Shown here: positions 34,914-43,970 of the stretch, in pieces | Layout: every line of letters starts with the position of its first letter | Position numbering within the stretch: the first letter of the stretch is position 1 | Assembly (NCBI RefSeq): GCF_033097505.1 | Contig: NZ_AP028654.1 | Span: forward strand, 512,001 to 576,000 | DNA: 64,000 nt | Source: Helicovermis profundi | GTDB lineage: Bacteria; Bacillota; Clostridia; Peptostreptococcales; Acidaminobacteraceae | Reading direction: 5' to 3' | The notes under the pieces: generated by a model | The model's database searches: none | Told to the model about the DNA's origin: nothing | What the model saw: only the letters and a program-made list of their open reading frames with translations | Translations under genes and position numbers: made by a program

Positions 34914-36545
34914 ATGAGAAAAATACCTAGAAAAGTAGGTGTAATTTTATTGATTTTGATTATGTCAATATCAATTTTACAGGGGTGTACTAAAAATTCA
35001 GAATCAACAACAGATCAATCAACTTTTCAAGCAGGAGATTCATCAACTGAACCAGTTGTAGGTGGAGAAATTACTGTAGCATTTCAAGAAGCACCAGAAC
35101 ATTATGATACAGATAATACATATGCATTTGTAACAACTGCAGTTACTAATCATGTGTATGAAGGTTTATTTGAATTTAATGCTAATAATGAAGCAGTTCC
35201 TCAATTAGCAAAATCATATAATGTTATTGATGAAGGAAAAACATATCAAATTTTTTTAAGAGAAGGTGTTAAATTTTCTGATGGTGAAGAAATGACTGCA
35301 GAAGATGTAAAAGCATCATTAGATAGGTGGTTTGAAGTGAACGCTGCAGGTGTTGCTATTGCAAAATCACTTGTTGAAGTTGAAATTGTAAATGATTATG
35401 AAATTTTAGTTAAGTTTGATAAAGTATATGCACCATTTTTAAATATATTAGCTTCTCCAGTTTCTTGTCAAAAAATGACTGTAAAGAAAAAAGAAATCAT
35501 AGAAGAATTTGGTACTTCTATAATTACAAAACATATAGGAACTGGCCCATACTACTTCGATGAAATTGTATCGGGTCAAAAGGTAGTGCTTAAAAGAAAT
35601 GATAATTATACACCACTAGAAAGTGATGCAACAGGTTTAGCTGGTAAAAGAGTAGCTTACTTAGATAAAATTACTATAGAATTTGTACCAGAAGAAAGTG
35701 TTAGAATTGCTGGATTACAAAGTGGAAAATATGATTTTATTGATGAAGTATCAACAGATCGTTATGCAGAATTAGAACAATATCCTGGGATCATGCCAGA
35801 AATAAGTGAGTTTGGCACGATCAGTGTACTTGCATTTAACTGCGGGGCATTACCTTTTGATAATGTTAACTTAAGAAAAGCAGTAGCTTATGCGATTAAT
35901 CCTGCTGATATGGCAACAGCTCAAATTGGTGATAGTAAATTTTGGACTGCAGATGATGGTTCTTGGTTTAAAAAAGGTACAATTTGGTATGATGCAAATG
36001 CTGGTGAAGGTGTTTTCGATAGTCAAGATTTAGAAAAAGCTAAAGCACTTGTTGAAGCTTCAGATTACAATGGTGAAATTATCACAATCTTAGGTATGAA
36101 ATCTAATCTTTGGTCAAGTAATGGTTCTTTAGCATTACAAAGTCAATTATCTAAAATTGGTTTAAATGTCGAAATTGATTTATATGACAGGTCAACATAT
36201 TTTGATTATTTAAAGAGTGGAAAATGGAATATCATGCTATCTAGATGGAGTGATATGAGTCCAGATCCACAAGTATTTGAACCATGGACAGGTACTGATG
36301 GTTGGATTACAAGATGGCAAGGCAAAGATGCTGAAAGAATGGATGAAATATTTGATAGAATGGTTGTAGAATTAGACCAAGAAAAAAGATATGAAATTGT
36401 ACAAGAATTCTATAATGAGTTCTGGTCAAGCTTACCATACATGAAATTATTTAATGATAGTAAAGTATATGGTATTCATGACAATGTAAAAGGTTATGCA
36501 GGATATGGTCAACCATTCTTCTGGAATGTATGGATTAGCGAGTAA
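34914..36545 (+). CDS. Lipoprotein solute-binding protein (family 5, peptide/nickel type)
   Basis: 543-residue extracytoplasmic binding protein. The signal peptide ends in a lipobox LQGC with Cys25, so it is membrane-anchored. SBP_bac_5 features include EGLFEFNANNEAVPQLAKSY, LREGVKFSDGEEMTAEDV, GTGPYYFDE and the hinge region NLRKAVAYAINP. The substrate may be a peptide, but these proteins also carry opines, nickel chelates and other ligands. It has a strong GGAGGG site and precedes the DUF169 gene by four bases. Confidence 0.9.
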   Translation: MRKIPRKVGVILLILIMSISILQGCTKNSESTTDQSTFQAGDSSTEPVVGGEITVAFQEAPEHYDTDNTYAFVTTAVTNHVYEGLFEFNANNEAVPQLAKSYNVIDEGKTYQIFLREGVKFSDGEEMTAEDVKASLDRWFEVNAAGVAIAKSLVEVEIVNDYEILVKFDKVYAPFLNILASPVSCQKMTVKKKEIIEEFGTSIITKHIGTGPYYFDEIVSGQKVVLKRNDNYTPLESDATGLAGKRVAYLDKITIEFVPEESVRIAGLQSGKYDFIDEVSTDRYAELEQYPGIMPEISEFGTISVLAFNCGALPFDNVNLRKAVAYAINPADMATAQIGDSKFWTADDGSWFKKGTIWYDANAGEGVFDSQDLEKAKALVEASDYNGEIITILGMKSNLWSSNGSLALQSQLSKIGLNVEIDLYDRSTYFDYLKSGKWNIMLSRWSDMSPDPQVFEPWTGTDGWITRWQGKDAERMDEIFDRMVVELDQEKRYEIVQEFYNEFWSSLPYMKLFNDSKVYGIHDNVKGYAGYGQPFFWNVWISE

Positions 36546-36549
36546 GCAT

Positions 36550-37359
36550 ATGAAAGAAAATAACGTAAAAAAAGCGACCATCATTTTAAATTTAAAACAT
36601 CATATTATAGGTGTGAAACTTGTAGATTTCAAAGAAGATTTTGATGTTTTAAAGATATCTAGAACAACAAAGAAAAATACAATATGTGGTCATAGTCGAA
36701 ACGCTATGGATGGGATGTTATTTAAAGCAATTCGAGAAGATGTAGTTTGTGATTATGGTAGTTATGCTTTAGGTTTAGAAAAAGCTGATAAAACAATACT
36801 TGAAGGCCGCTCATTTCAATACTGTGGTCTAAGTGAAAACAATACAGTTGGTAAAGATATAGCACATAGTATGAAATATGTAGATATGGATGTATACGGG
36901 TTTGTTATGGGACCATTAGAATTAATGGATGATGCAGATGTTGTAATCATTGCTGATTATGCTGAAACGATTATGCGTGTTATGCAAGGATATGCATTTA
37001 AGTGTGGCAGTGCTAAGAACCTTAGTTTCTATGGTAATCAAGCCGTTTGTTCAGATCTTATTTCAAAGCCTTATAATAACAATGATATAAACATTTCATT
37101 GATGTGTAAAGGTGCAAGAGCCTATGGTCGTTTTGATAAAGGTGAACTGGGCATTTCTGTACCAATAGGTATGTTTGATGCACTAATTGATGGTCTTGTA
37201 CAGACTATAACCCCGGTATCAAATGCAAAAGAGAAAAGACGTATTTTGGAAGCTTTAGATACTCCAGATGAGTTAGGTGTAAATATTGATATTACTTATA
37301 CTTATGGAAAAGGTTTGATTGAGTATGATGAACACGTAAAAAATTTAAGAAATAAATAA
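36550..37359 (+). CDS. DUF169 family protein
   Basis: 269-residue protein of the DUF169 (COG2043) family, of unknown biochemical role, common in anaerobes. The hallmarks are VGVKLV-like IIGVKLVDF, CDYGSYALGL, GPLELMDDADVVIIADYAET, VMQGYAFKCG, AVCSDLISKPY and YGRFDKGELGISVPIGMFDAL. Several cysteines (in CGH, VCDY, YCG, KCG, VCSD, MCKG) could bind a metal or a thiol ligand. The start is ATG 36550, four bases after the binding-protein stop. An upstream ATG at 36496 lies inside that gene. Co-transcription with an importer suggests it handles the imported compound. Confidence 0.85.
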   Translation: MKENNVKKATIILNLKHHIIGVKLVDFKEDFDVLKISRTTKKNTICGHSRNAMDGMLFKAIREDVVCDYGSYALGLEKADKTILEGRSFQYCGLSENNTVGKDIAHSMKYVDMDVYGFVMGPLELMDDADVVIIADYAETIMRVMQGYAFKCGSAKNLSFYGNQAVCSDLISKPYNNNDINISLMCKGARAYGRFDKGELGISVPIGMFDALIDGLVQTITPVSNAKEKRRILEALDTPDELGVNIDITYTYGKGLIEYDEHVKNLRNK

Positions 37360-37377
37360 GAAGCTTATTTACTTATT

Positions 37378-37412
37378 AAAACCCTTCAGTTCATGAACTG
37401 GAGGGTTTTTAA
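37378..37412 (+). terminator. Terminator of the ABC-DUF169 operon
   Basis: AAAACCCTTCAGTTC / GAACTGGAGGGTTTT arms around a two-base loop, followed by T. Confidence 0.92.
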
Positions 37413-38012
37413 GTGTAAATAATACTCAAAAAAATATTTTATGAAGCCTTAAAATAATGTTGATTTTCTTCTTATTAAATAAAATTCAACAGCACCAAAT
37501 CTTCATATGAATCAGATTGCATTACCAGTTATGATAAAAGGAAAATTGACGAAATGCTACGTTATTATGAAATTAAAGGTAGTAAAATCATTAGTTTAAA
37601 TGACTTGTTACCTAATCACATCTTATAAACACAAAATTATCTTTAAAAAATATAAAATATACTTGGAGAGATAGAGTAAAGCGGTATAAAGCACTATCTT
37701 CAAAGATATCTTCATCATAAAGAACTTAAAAAGAGAGGACTTTAAAATTTTGATAGCCGAATAGTACGATTTTGTCAAATGATATTGAGTTTAGAACTTA
37801 CTTCAGAAGGAACAGGATATAGAATAAAAAATAGATTTACTAAATTTGTGAATTTGCTGAAAGTGTTGAAAAATTGGAGGTGGAGAAAATCCTAGAATTA
37901 ATAATATGCTTTAAATTATGAATAAAGCGAGATTAATAGGACTAGACTCAAGAATATTAGACCCAGTTGCACCTAATGATGAAAACTAAAAAGTTAATAG
38001 ATGTAGTATATA
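37413..38012. other. 600-base gap with coding relics
   Basis: Contains an open fragment of 50 codons (37479-37628) and, around 37660-37900, stretches such as SLELTSEGTGYRIKN and FTKFVNLLKVLKNW interrupted by stops. These look like remains of deleted genes. The MarR promoter begins at its right edge. Confidence 0.5.
37479..37628 (+). pseudogene. C-terminal gene fragment, unidentified
   Basis: Open from the previous stop, reading SSYESDCITSYDKRKIDEML then RYYEIKGSKIISLNDLLPNH before TAA. No start codon or ribosome site. It seems to be a protein C-terminus left after a deletion. Confidence 0.35.
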
Positions 38013-38058
38013 TTGACAATATAGTATACCTGTATTACTATATTAAGTATACCAGTAT
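38013..38058 (+). promoter_or_regulatory. Promoter and paired operators of the MarR gene
   Basis: TTGACA (38013-38018), a 17-base spacer and TACTAT (38036-38041). Two near-identical 13-base elements, AGTATACCTGTAT (38023-38035) and AGTATACCAGTAT (38046-38058), each contain an ATAC-N2-GTAT inverted repeat. One fills the spacer and the other lies just after the -10. This is the expected layout for autorepression by the MarR protein encoded 35 bases downstream. Confidence 0.7.
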
Positions 38059-38092
38059 CACAAAAACGGAAAAATACAAAGGAGAACTAGTG

Positions 38093-38560
38093 ATGAAAAT
38101 AGTGATTAACGAATTCGTGGAAGTTTCAAAACTATATATTGAACTTATGAATAAAACTGAAAAAGTAAAACGAAATTTTAATGGGATTGACTTATATCCC
38201 TCTGAAATTCATACTTTAGTTTTTATTCAAGATAATAAGGAATTCAATATGACAACAATCGCTCAAAAGCTAGGTGTGACAAAAGGTGCTATTTTTAAGA
38301 TTATCCTAAAATTAGAAGAGAAAGAATTGCTAAAACGGTATAAGAAAATTGAAAATAATAAAAATACATATTTTAACTTAACTGAAAAAGGTATATTAGC
38401 ATATGAAGGACATAATGATTTTCACAAGTATTTTTTTGAGAATCCCTCAGAACCATTAAAAGATTTTGTGTCAGAACATGAGGAATTGATATTGGATATG
38501 TTTAAATTGGCAAAAGAATATTTGCAGAAACATATAGAAAAAATAGAAATAGAAAAATAA
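38093..38560 (+). CDS. MarR-family transcriptional regulator
   Basis: 155-residue winged-helix regulator. LYPSEIHTLVFIQDN, NMTTIAQKLGVTKGAIFKIILKLEEKELLKRY (helix-turn-helix, about residues 50-85, read in parts) and NTYFNLTEKGILAYEGH (wing) are typical of MarR. The start is ATG 38093 after AAAGGAGA; the longer frame begins inside the promoter. The next gene follows after 27 bases and is probably co-regulated. Confidence 0.88.
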   Translation: MKIVINEFVEVSKLYIELMNKTEKVKRNFNGIDLYPSEIHTLVFIQDNKEFNMTTIAQKLGVTKGAIFKIILKLEEKELLKRYKKIENNKNTYFNLTEKGILAYEGHNDFHKYFFENPSEPLKDFVSEHEELILDMFKLAKEYLQKHIEKIEIEK

Positions 38561-38587
38561 ATTAATAGGAAAAAATAAATAGAAAGG

Positions 38588-39214
38588 ATGAGTATTGTGT
38601 TAAAGAACAGTAATGAAAATATTGCAAAACCATCTAATATGTTAATTATAATAGGTGTTCTAAAAGGATACATTAGAAGACCAACCATATTTTTTTTAAG
38701 AACGATTTTTACATTTAACAAATTTAAAAGAACTATAGTATTAGATCTACCAAAAGATTTCATTAATTCAAGTGGTTTAATCGCATGGATGTACATAAGG
38801 TTAACACATAAAGTTGGACGAAACAAAGCTTATGAAATAATAAGAGCTGCAATATTGTGCTCCGGATTGGCGGTTCAGCAGGCAAATTTTAGGAATGTAG
38901 AGGATGAAAGAACTTTCAAAAACTTAATAAAATATCAAAAGAAAGCTAAGGAGAGTGGGTCAACAAAACTAAATGAAATGGAAATTATTGAAGAATCAGA
39001 CAGAAGGTATATTTTCAAAGTTACAAAGTGTATGTTTTATGAATTATTTAAATCGCTGGATGTACCTGAATTAACAAGATTGATGTGTAGTATTGATAAT
39101 GTCATATTCAACTCATACTTACCAGAAGAAATTATTTTTCATCGGAATGGTGTAAACAATCGGATAGTTGATGGATCTCCAGAATGTATGTTTGTAATAG
39201 AAAAGAAAGATTAA
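38588..39214 (+). CDS. ATC-hydrolase-like protein (L-2-amino-thiazoline-4-carboxylate hydrolase family)
   Basis: 208 residues. The C-terminal half has the family pattern: FKVTKCMFYELFKSLDVPEL, TRLMCSIDNVIFNSYLP and RNGVNNRIVDGSPECMFVIE, where the conserved Cys and Asp (MCSID and ECMF) align with the hydrolase family. True ATC hydrolases open a thiazoline ring to give cysteine precursors, but most relatives are uncharacterised, so the substrate is unknown. The N-terminal part is basic and partly hydrophobic. AGAAAGGATGAG precedes the ATG. It forms a unit with the MarR gene. Confidence 0.5.
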   Translation: MSIVLKNSNENIAKPSNMLIIIGVLKGYIRRPTIFFLRTIFTFNKFKRTIVLDLPKDFINSSGLIAWMYIRLTHKVGRNKAYEIIRAAILCSGLAVQQANFRNVEDERTFKNLIKYQKKAKESGSTKLNEMEIIEESDRRYIFKVTKCMFYELFKSLDVPELTRLMCSIDNVIFNSYLPEEIIFHRNGVNNRIVDGSPECMFVIEKKD

Positions 39215-39395
39215 TAAAGTAAGATAAATATTTATCCTATTACAAGTATTAGTAAAAACCAGCTAGTAATAATCAAGCAGGTAACTTCAAACTGGTGTTA
39301 GATGTAATTAATTATTGGATTAATGAAAGAGTATCCAATAGTAAAAATTAATTATTTTATACAAACTTTATTATAGTAATTGAGAAATAAAAAAA

Positions 39396-39474
39396 AGCTT
39401 AAAAGAAAATAGAATCAAGTGTTAAGGAGAAGAGGCTAACTGACTATTGAAAATAGGTGGTTGGTCTTTTTTAA
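39396..39474 (+). repeat. Duplicated terminator-like segment, copy 2
   Basis: AAGAAAATAGAATCAAGTGT through GAGAAGAGGCTAACTGACTA to GGTGGTTGGTCTTTTTT, about 90% the same as 21634-21709. The sequence upstream differs and does not encode the small peptide found at copy 1. Confidence 0.65.
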
Positions 39475-39999
39475 ATTTATAATGTCTATTAATAAAAAAC
39501 AGAAAAAATAGATATTAAATTGATAATAAAATTACATATGCTAGATGATTATAAATAAGGTAAAAATAGCGAATGTTACAAATTTGTCTTTGACAGTTGT
39601 AAGGTAGAAAAAGCGTTGTAACTATTGCAAACAACGGCTTATATTAAATTTCTAATTTAGTAAAAAGTGCGTACCTTTTTACTTTTTTCTTTGAGTTATC
39701 TTTATATATTTTATCGTAATTATAAACAGTTTGACAATTTTCATCAAAATTTTTTTAATTCTTTAGCTACATAATATTTCATATAATATTTTCTTGTTTT
39801 TTACGAGACTAGTATAAAAGATTTATGCATATATCGGTGCACTTTGAAATTTTAATTTTTGATCATTTTCATTATATAATTTACACTGGGCAATTGTTGA
39901 TAGCCAAATTCTAAACTGTTTAATTATAGATGAGCACTAAGAAAGTCAGATTACATATTCTTTTCTGATTATTACAAATCAGTTCATATGTAAACTTAA

Positions 40000-40075
40000 G
40001 AAACGCCTTATACGATAACCGTACCTACGGCTATGTGGAAGGTTAGAGAGATTATTCAATCTTTAATTCTATCTT
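40000..40075 (+). mobile_element. Probable relic of a group II intron 3' end (domains V-VI)
   Basis: CGCCTTATACG, AACCGTACCTACGG and TGTGGAAGGTTAGAGAG, then a hairpin AGAGATT/AATCTTT, echo the conserved 3' end of bacterial group II introns (GCCGTATACG.AACCGTACGTACGG.GGTGTGAGAGG, then domain VI and a pyrimidine-rich end). Mismatches in domain V suggest it is dead. No reverse-transcriptase ORF is near. Assignment is from remembered consensus, not from alignment. Confidence 0.45.
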
Positions 40076-40176
40076 ATTTTTTCTCATTTTCTAGATGAAC
40101 TATTTAGATAATATGATTATATTTTCTAGAAAATTAATAAGTGTACATCAGAAAAAATAATAAATAGTTTTAGCTA

Positions 40177-40205
40177 TTGACAAAGAAGAATTGAAATAAT
40201 ATAAT
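40177..40205 (+). promoter_or_regulatory. Consensus promoter of the nhaC operon
   Basis: TTGACA and TATAAT at a 17-base spacing, about 87 bases upstream of the NhaC start. It is the best vegetative promoter in the window. Confidence 0.8.
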
Positions 40206-40291
40206 TTGCATATGAACTAATCCGGAAATGCGCATAAGGTAAAAGTTCGATTTTTTAATGGATTCATATTTTAAGTATTGGGGGAATTAAA

Positions 40292-41770
40292 ATGAAAAAA
40301 GATCAATTTAGTTTGAAATTTTATGGTTCGAGATGGATTGCAATAATTCCGTTTTTAGTTTTTATTGGTTCACTGCTCTATATGGCTACTATGAGGAGGT
40401 CATCACAAGATGCTTTGCTTGGACTTACTTTAATGTCTGTTGGCGCAGTATCATTTTTGGCAAAAGATAAACCTGTTTTTTGGAATACTCTAGTTGAAGG
40501 AATGACAAAGCGATCAGTAGGAATGTTTACACTAATATTTACATTGGTAGGCATATTTGCTACATTACTTAGTTCTGGTCATATTGCTGGAGGAATTATT
40601 TGGCTGGCTTCAATAGCTCATCTTAAAGGGGTTTATTTTATTGGTTTTACATTTATAGCATGTGCAATTTTATCTACAGGTTCTGGTAGTTCTATGGCAA
40701 CGGTTCTTACATTAGGTCCAGCACTTTATCCAGCAGGTATTATTTTAGGTGCAAATCCATTTGTTCTTGCTGGTGCATTAATTAGTGGTGCTAATTTTGG
40801 AGATACGCTTGCTCCAGTATCAGATGTCACTATTGCAGCAACTTCAAATCAATTTTTTAGAAAAAATGAGAAATCAGCAGATATTGGTGGAACGGTAAGA
40901 AGTAGATTTAAATATTCAATTGTAGCTGGAGGGATATCTTTAGTAATATTAATGTTACTTGGTGGCGGAGGAAGTTATTTAAGCCCTGAGCAAGCAACTA
41001 ACCTGATAAATACTTATTCAAATGCAAAAGGGTTACTAATGTTAATACCTGTTGCAGTAATAATCTATTTATCAGTAACTGGAAGGCACATAGGTACTTG
41101 TCTTTCTGCAGGTATATTTACAGGAATGATCGTTGCAGTTGGAGCTGGATTAATTGAACCTAATGCAATTATTGGAGTTAAAATGGTAGGTTCAAGTATG
41201 AAAATCACAGGCATTATATCTACGGGTGTTGTTAAGATGATAAAATTAATAATAATTTTGAATGTTTTAATGGGAGCTGGTCATTTATTATTAAAAGCTG
41301 GAGTAATGCATTCAATTGTTGAGAAATTAGGGAAAATAGCTAAAACACCTAGAAGTTCTGAAGTATTAATGGTTTTATTATCATCTTTTATGGGATTTTT
41401 AGGCGGATTCGCTGTAATGGGTATAGCAGTTGCAGGACCTTTTGTTGATGTTTTAGGTAAAGATAAAAAAATACATCCATATAGAAGGGCAAATTTTTTA
41501 AGTACATGTACGACTTCAATGTGTCATGTTGTTCCTTGGAGTAGTCAATTATTTGTGCTTGCAGGATTTTTAATGTCAATGAAAAGTACATTTGATTTTA
41601 TCCCTGATATATCTACCACTGACTTTTTCCTTTATTGTGTACAACCATGGGTATTGATTTTAGTGATGTTTGTTGCAGCAGTAACTGGATGGGGAAGAAT
41701 ATTTGAAGGTAATGAAGGTAATATTATTAAAGGAAACCGTATTAATGAGATACCGAAGGAGATTGCATAG
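40292..41770 (+). CDS. NhaC-family Na+/H+ antiporter or related transporter
   Basis: 492-residue membrane protein with about 11-12 segments. GSGSSMATVLTLGPALYPAG, ISGANFGDTLAPVSDVTIAA and STCTTSMCHVVPWSSQLFVL are family hallmarks, including the Asp-containing segments. NhaC relatives exchange Na+ for H+ or couple to substrates such as malate/lactate (MleN) and amino acids. The downstream aminotransferase-like gene in the same operon favours a substrate transporter over pH homeostasis. GGGGG precedes the ATG. Confidence 0.85.
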   Translation: MKKDQFSLKFYGSRWIAIIPFLVFIGSLLYMATMRRSSQDALLGLTLMSVGAVSFLAKDKPVFWNTLVEGMTKRSVGMFTLIFTLVGIFATLLSSGHIAGGIIWLASIAHLKGVYFIGFTFIACAILSTGSGSSMATVLTLGPALYPAGIILGANPFVLAGALISGANFGDTLAPVSDVTIAATSNQFFRKNEKSADIGGTVRSRFKYSIVAGGISLVILMLLGGGGSYLSPEQATNLINTYSNAKGLLMLIPVAVIIYLSVTGRHIGTCLSAGIFTGMIVAVGAGLIEPNAIIGVKMVGSSMKITGIISTGVVKMIKLIIILNVLMGAGHLLLKAGVMHSIVEKLGKIAKTPRSSEVLMVLLSSFMGFLGGFAVMGIAVAGPFVDVLGKDKKIHPYRRANFLSTCTTSMCHVVPWSSQLFVLAGFLMSMKSTFDFIPDISTTDFFLYCVQPWVLILVMFVAAVTGWGRIFEGNEGNIIKGNRINEIPKEIA

Positions 41771-41829
41771 AATATTATCTTGAATTTTATATAAAAACAT
41801 AATGACATAAATTGAGAAGGAGTTTTAGA

Positions 41830-43035
41830 ATGAAATATATTGATGATGACGAAAAACTTAGATTAATACGAGATCAAATGCCTGCTACGAAAAAAGTCTA
41901 CTATTTAAATAATGGAACAAATGGTCCGCTTCCTAAAATTACTGCTGAGATAATTCAAGAAGAAGCAAGGAAAGAATATGAAGAGGGTAGATATCTTCCA
42001 TTTCTTAATGAATTATACGAAAATATCGATATAACGAGAAAACTTCTTTCAAAGATTATGGGAGCTTCATATGAAGAAATTGCATTAACTCAAAGTACAA
42101 CAGAAGCTATTAATATTGTACTTTGGGGATTGAACTGGCTCAAAGGAGATGAAGTTATTACAACTAATATTGAACATACATCAGTATTAGCTCCTCTTGC
42201 GCAAATTAAAAATAGAAAAGGTATAACAGTTAAATATATTTCAGTAAATTATGCAGATGAATATAATGAGAAAGAATTTCTAAAAAATTTAGAAAACATG
42301 ATTACGCCACGCACTAAATTATTTGCTGTATCACATGTGTCTTTTGCTACAGGTATGAAATTTCCAATAAAAAAAATTGTTGAAACCTGTCATAAATATA
42401 ATGTGCAAGTTTTAGTAGACGGTGCGCAAGGAGCGGGAGCGGCTTTAATTAATTTACATGATGTTGGTGTTGATTATTATGCTATTGCAGGTCGAAAATG
42501 GTTATTAGGTCCTGAAGGTATTGGAGCATTATATATTGCTAAAAATAGAATATCTGAAGTAGATCCAACTTTTATTAGCCCTTCATCGATAAAAAATCGC
42601 CATGATATTGATATCAATTCACCATATATTATACCAGCTCCATTTGCAGCAAGATATCAAATTGCTACTGCAATGTATACACCAACGTTACTTGGATTTC
42701 AAAAATCTCTTGAATATTTTATAAATGAAATTGGTGTAAAATGGGCAATTAATAGAATAGAAATGCTAGCAAAATATGTTAGAAATTTGATCGTAGATAT
42801 ACCAGGAGTTAAAATAATTACACCTGCTGGAACAGAGGCAGGGTTTATACATTTTAAAGTTGATGGATGGAAACCGGAAGATATTTGTAAAGTAATGAAT
42901 GAAAAGAAATTTATGATAAGACCAGTTCCAAAAAATCATTTACCAGCTCCAATTAGAATATCAACAGGATTTTATGTAACTGAAGAAGAACTTAAACTGT
43001 TTGCAGATGAATTAAGAAAAGTTATTGTAGGTTAG
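41830..43035 (+). CDS. Class V aminotransferase (cysteine desulfurase/epimerase-like), PLP enzyme
   Basis: 401-residue PLP-dependent fold-type I protein. LTQSTTEAINIVLWGL, NIEHTSVLAPLAQI, VDGAQGAGAALINL and AGRKWLLGPEGIGALYI (PLP lysine Lys223) define the class V superfamily. The C-terminal LPAPIRISTGFYVTEEEL is typical of isopenicillin-N epimerase-like and desulfurase-like members. A SufS/NifS active-site cysteine loop near the C-terminus is not evident, so classical sulfur transfer is unlikely; candidate reactions are C-S lyase, desulfinase or transaminase. ATG 41830 follows AGAAGGAG. It is co-transcribed with the NhaC gene. Confidence 0.82.
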   Translation: MKYIDDDEKLRLIRDQMPATKKVYYLNNGTNGPLPKITAEIIQEEARKEYEEGRYLPFLNELYENIDITRKLLSKIMGASYEEIALTQSTTEAINIVLWGLNWLKGDEVITTNIEHTSVLAPLAQIKNRKGITVKYISVNYADEYNEKEFLKNLENMITPRTKLFAVSHVSFATGMKFPIKKIVETCHKYNVQVLVDGAQGAGAALINLHDVGVDYYAIAGRKWLLGPEGIGALYIAKNRISEVDPTFISPSSIKNRHDIDINSPYIIPAPFAARYQIATAMYTPTLLGFQKSLEYFINEIGVKWAINRIEMLAKYVRNLIVDIPGVKIITPAGTEAGFIHFKVDGWKPEDICKVMNEKKFMIRPVPKNHLPAPIRISTGFYVTEEELKLFADELRKVIVG

Positions 43036-43041
43036 AGTATT

Positions 43042-43080
43042 AAGGATCTTACGAGATAATTTTGTAAGATCCTTTTTAAA
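43042..43080 (+). terminator. Terminator between the aminotransferase and TauE genes
   Basis: AAGGATCTTAC / GTAAGATCCTT arms with an 11-base loop and a T-run. Confidence 0.88.
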
Positions 43081-43115
43081 TTTAAAAAAGATATATTGGA
43101 TTTGGAGGAATATTC

Positions 43116-43880
43116 ATGTTACTTATAGTTATTGGTATTATTACATTCGTATTTACAATTTTACTTACTATAGCCGGGGAAGGATCAGCGATAATACTGA
43201 TACCAGTATATACTGCACTTGGATTTGATATAAGGGTTGCTATGTCTACTGCACTCATGTTAAATGCCATAGCTATGATATTTGCATCTATTCGTTATTA
43301 TAAACATAAATTGATAATGTATAGACTAGCACTGCCTATAATAATTGTAGCGTCACTATTTTCTCAATTGGGCTCTAAAGTAAGTAATTCAATATCGAGT
43401 ACGATGTTAAATGTGTTTTTTGCCATGTTTTTAATAGTTGCGGCATCGATGATGATTTTTTATAAACCAAAGGAAAAAGAAACTCATACAAATAATCAAA
43501 ATGGGAAAAAGGAAACGTTTCTTGGTATGGCTATTGGAACAATTGCTGGTTTTTTAGCTGGACTTTTGGGAATTGGAGGAGGTAATTTAATATTACCGGT
43601 ATTAGTTGGCCTTGGATTTGATTCAAAAAAAGCATCAGCAACTACTGCATTTATTGTTATTTTTTCCTCATTATCAGGTTTTTTCGGCCATTTGGAAAAT
43701 GGAGGAGTGGATACAAATTTAGTTATTGTAACAGTTATAGCAACTATTTTAGCTGCTCTAGTAGGTTCTTGGTTAATGACCGCAAAATTAAAATCCAAAC
43801 ATGTTAAAAAAATTATTGCTGGAGTATTGTTATTAGTGGCATTTAAAAAAATATTTAATATTATAAAAGTGTTTTTTTAA
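43116..43880 (+). CDS. TauE/SafE (TSUP) family exporter
   Basis: 254-residue membrane protein with eight predicted segments, in two repeats each carrying a TSUP core: GEGSAIILIPVYTALGFDIR and FLAGLLGIGGGNLILPVLVG. TSUP proteins move sulfite, sulfoacetate, thiosulfate or related organosulfur anions. It lies 36 bases after the terminator of the aminotransferase operon, with a GGAGG site. Readthrough or a separate weak promoter must express it. Next to a class V PLP enzyme and an ArsR regulator, a role in sulfur-anion export is plausible. Confidence 0.85.
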   Translation: MLLIVIGIITFVFTILLTIAGEGSAIILIPVYTALGFDIRVAMSTALMLNAIAMIFASIRYYKHKLIMYRLALPIIIVASLFSQLGSKVSNSISSTMLNVFFAMFLIVAASMMIFYKPKEKETHTNNQNGKKETFLGMAIGTIAGFLAGLLGIGGGNLILPVLVGLGFDSKKASATTAFIVIFSSLSGFFGHLENGGVDTNLVIVTVIATILAALVGSWLMTAKLKSKHVKKIIAGVLLLVAFKKIFNIIKVFF

Positions 43881-43901
43881 AAAGTACAATCTATAATAAA
43901 T

Positions 43902-43950
43902 GAAAAGACATTATTTGAAAATATTTATTTTCAAATAATGTCTTTTTATT
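43902..43950. terminator. Bidirectional terminator between tauE-like and arsR-like genes
   Basis: AAAAGACATTATTTGAAAATA pairs with its complement ending in TCTTTTT. It serves the convergent genes on both sides. Confidence 0.9.
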
Positions 43951-43970
43951 TATTAGGGTTTACTTATTGA

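Larger units (their letters stand above)
39215..40176. other. ~1-kb gap with a duplicated terminator segment and intron relic
   Basis: No open gene. It contains a copy of the 21.6-kb terminator-like segment (39396-39474), a short ACCAGCTAGTAATAATCAAG stretch that recurs in modified form near 59723, and a probable relic of a group II intron (about 40000-40075). The rest is AT-rich and featureless to me. Confidence 0.6.

Noticed and set aside
41388-41591. Minus-strand ORF inside the nhaC-like gene
   Set aside because: Antisense shadow of a conserved transporter; no ribosome site.
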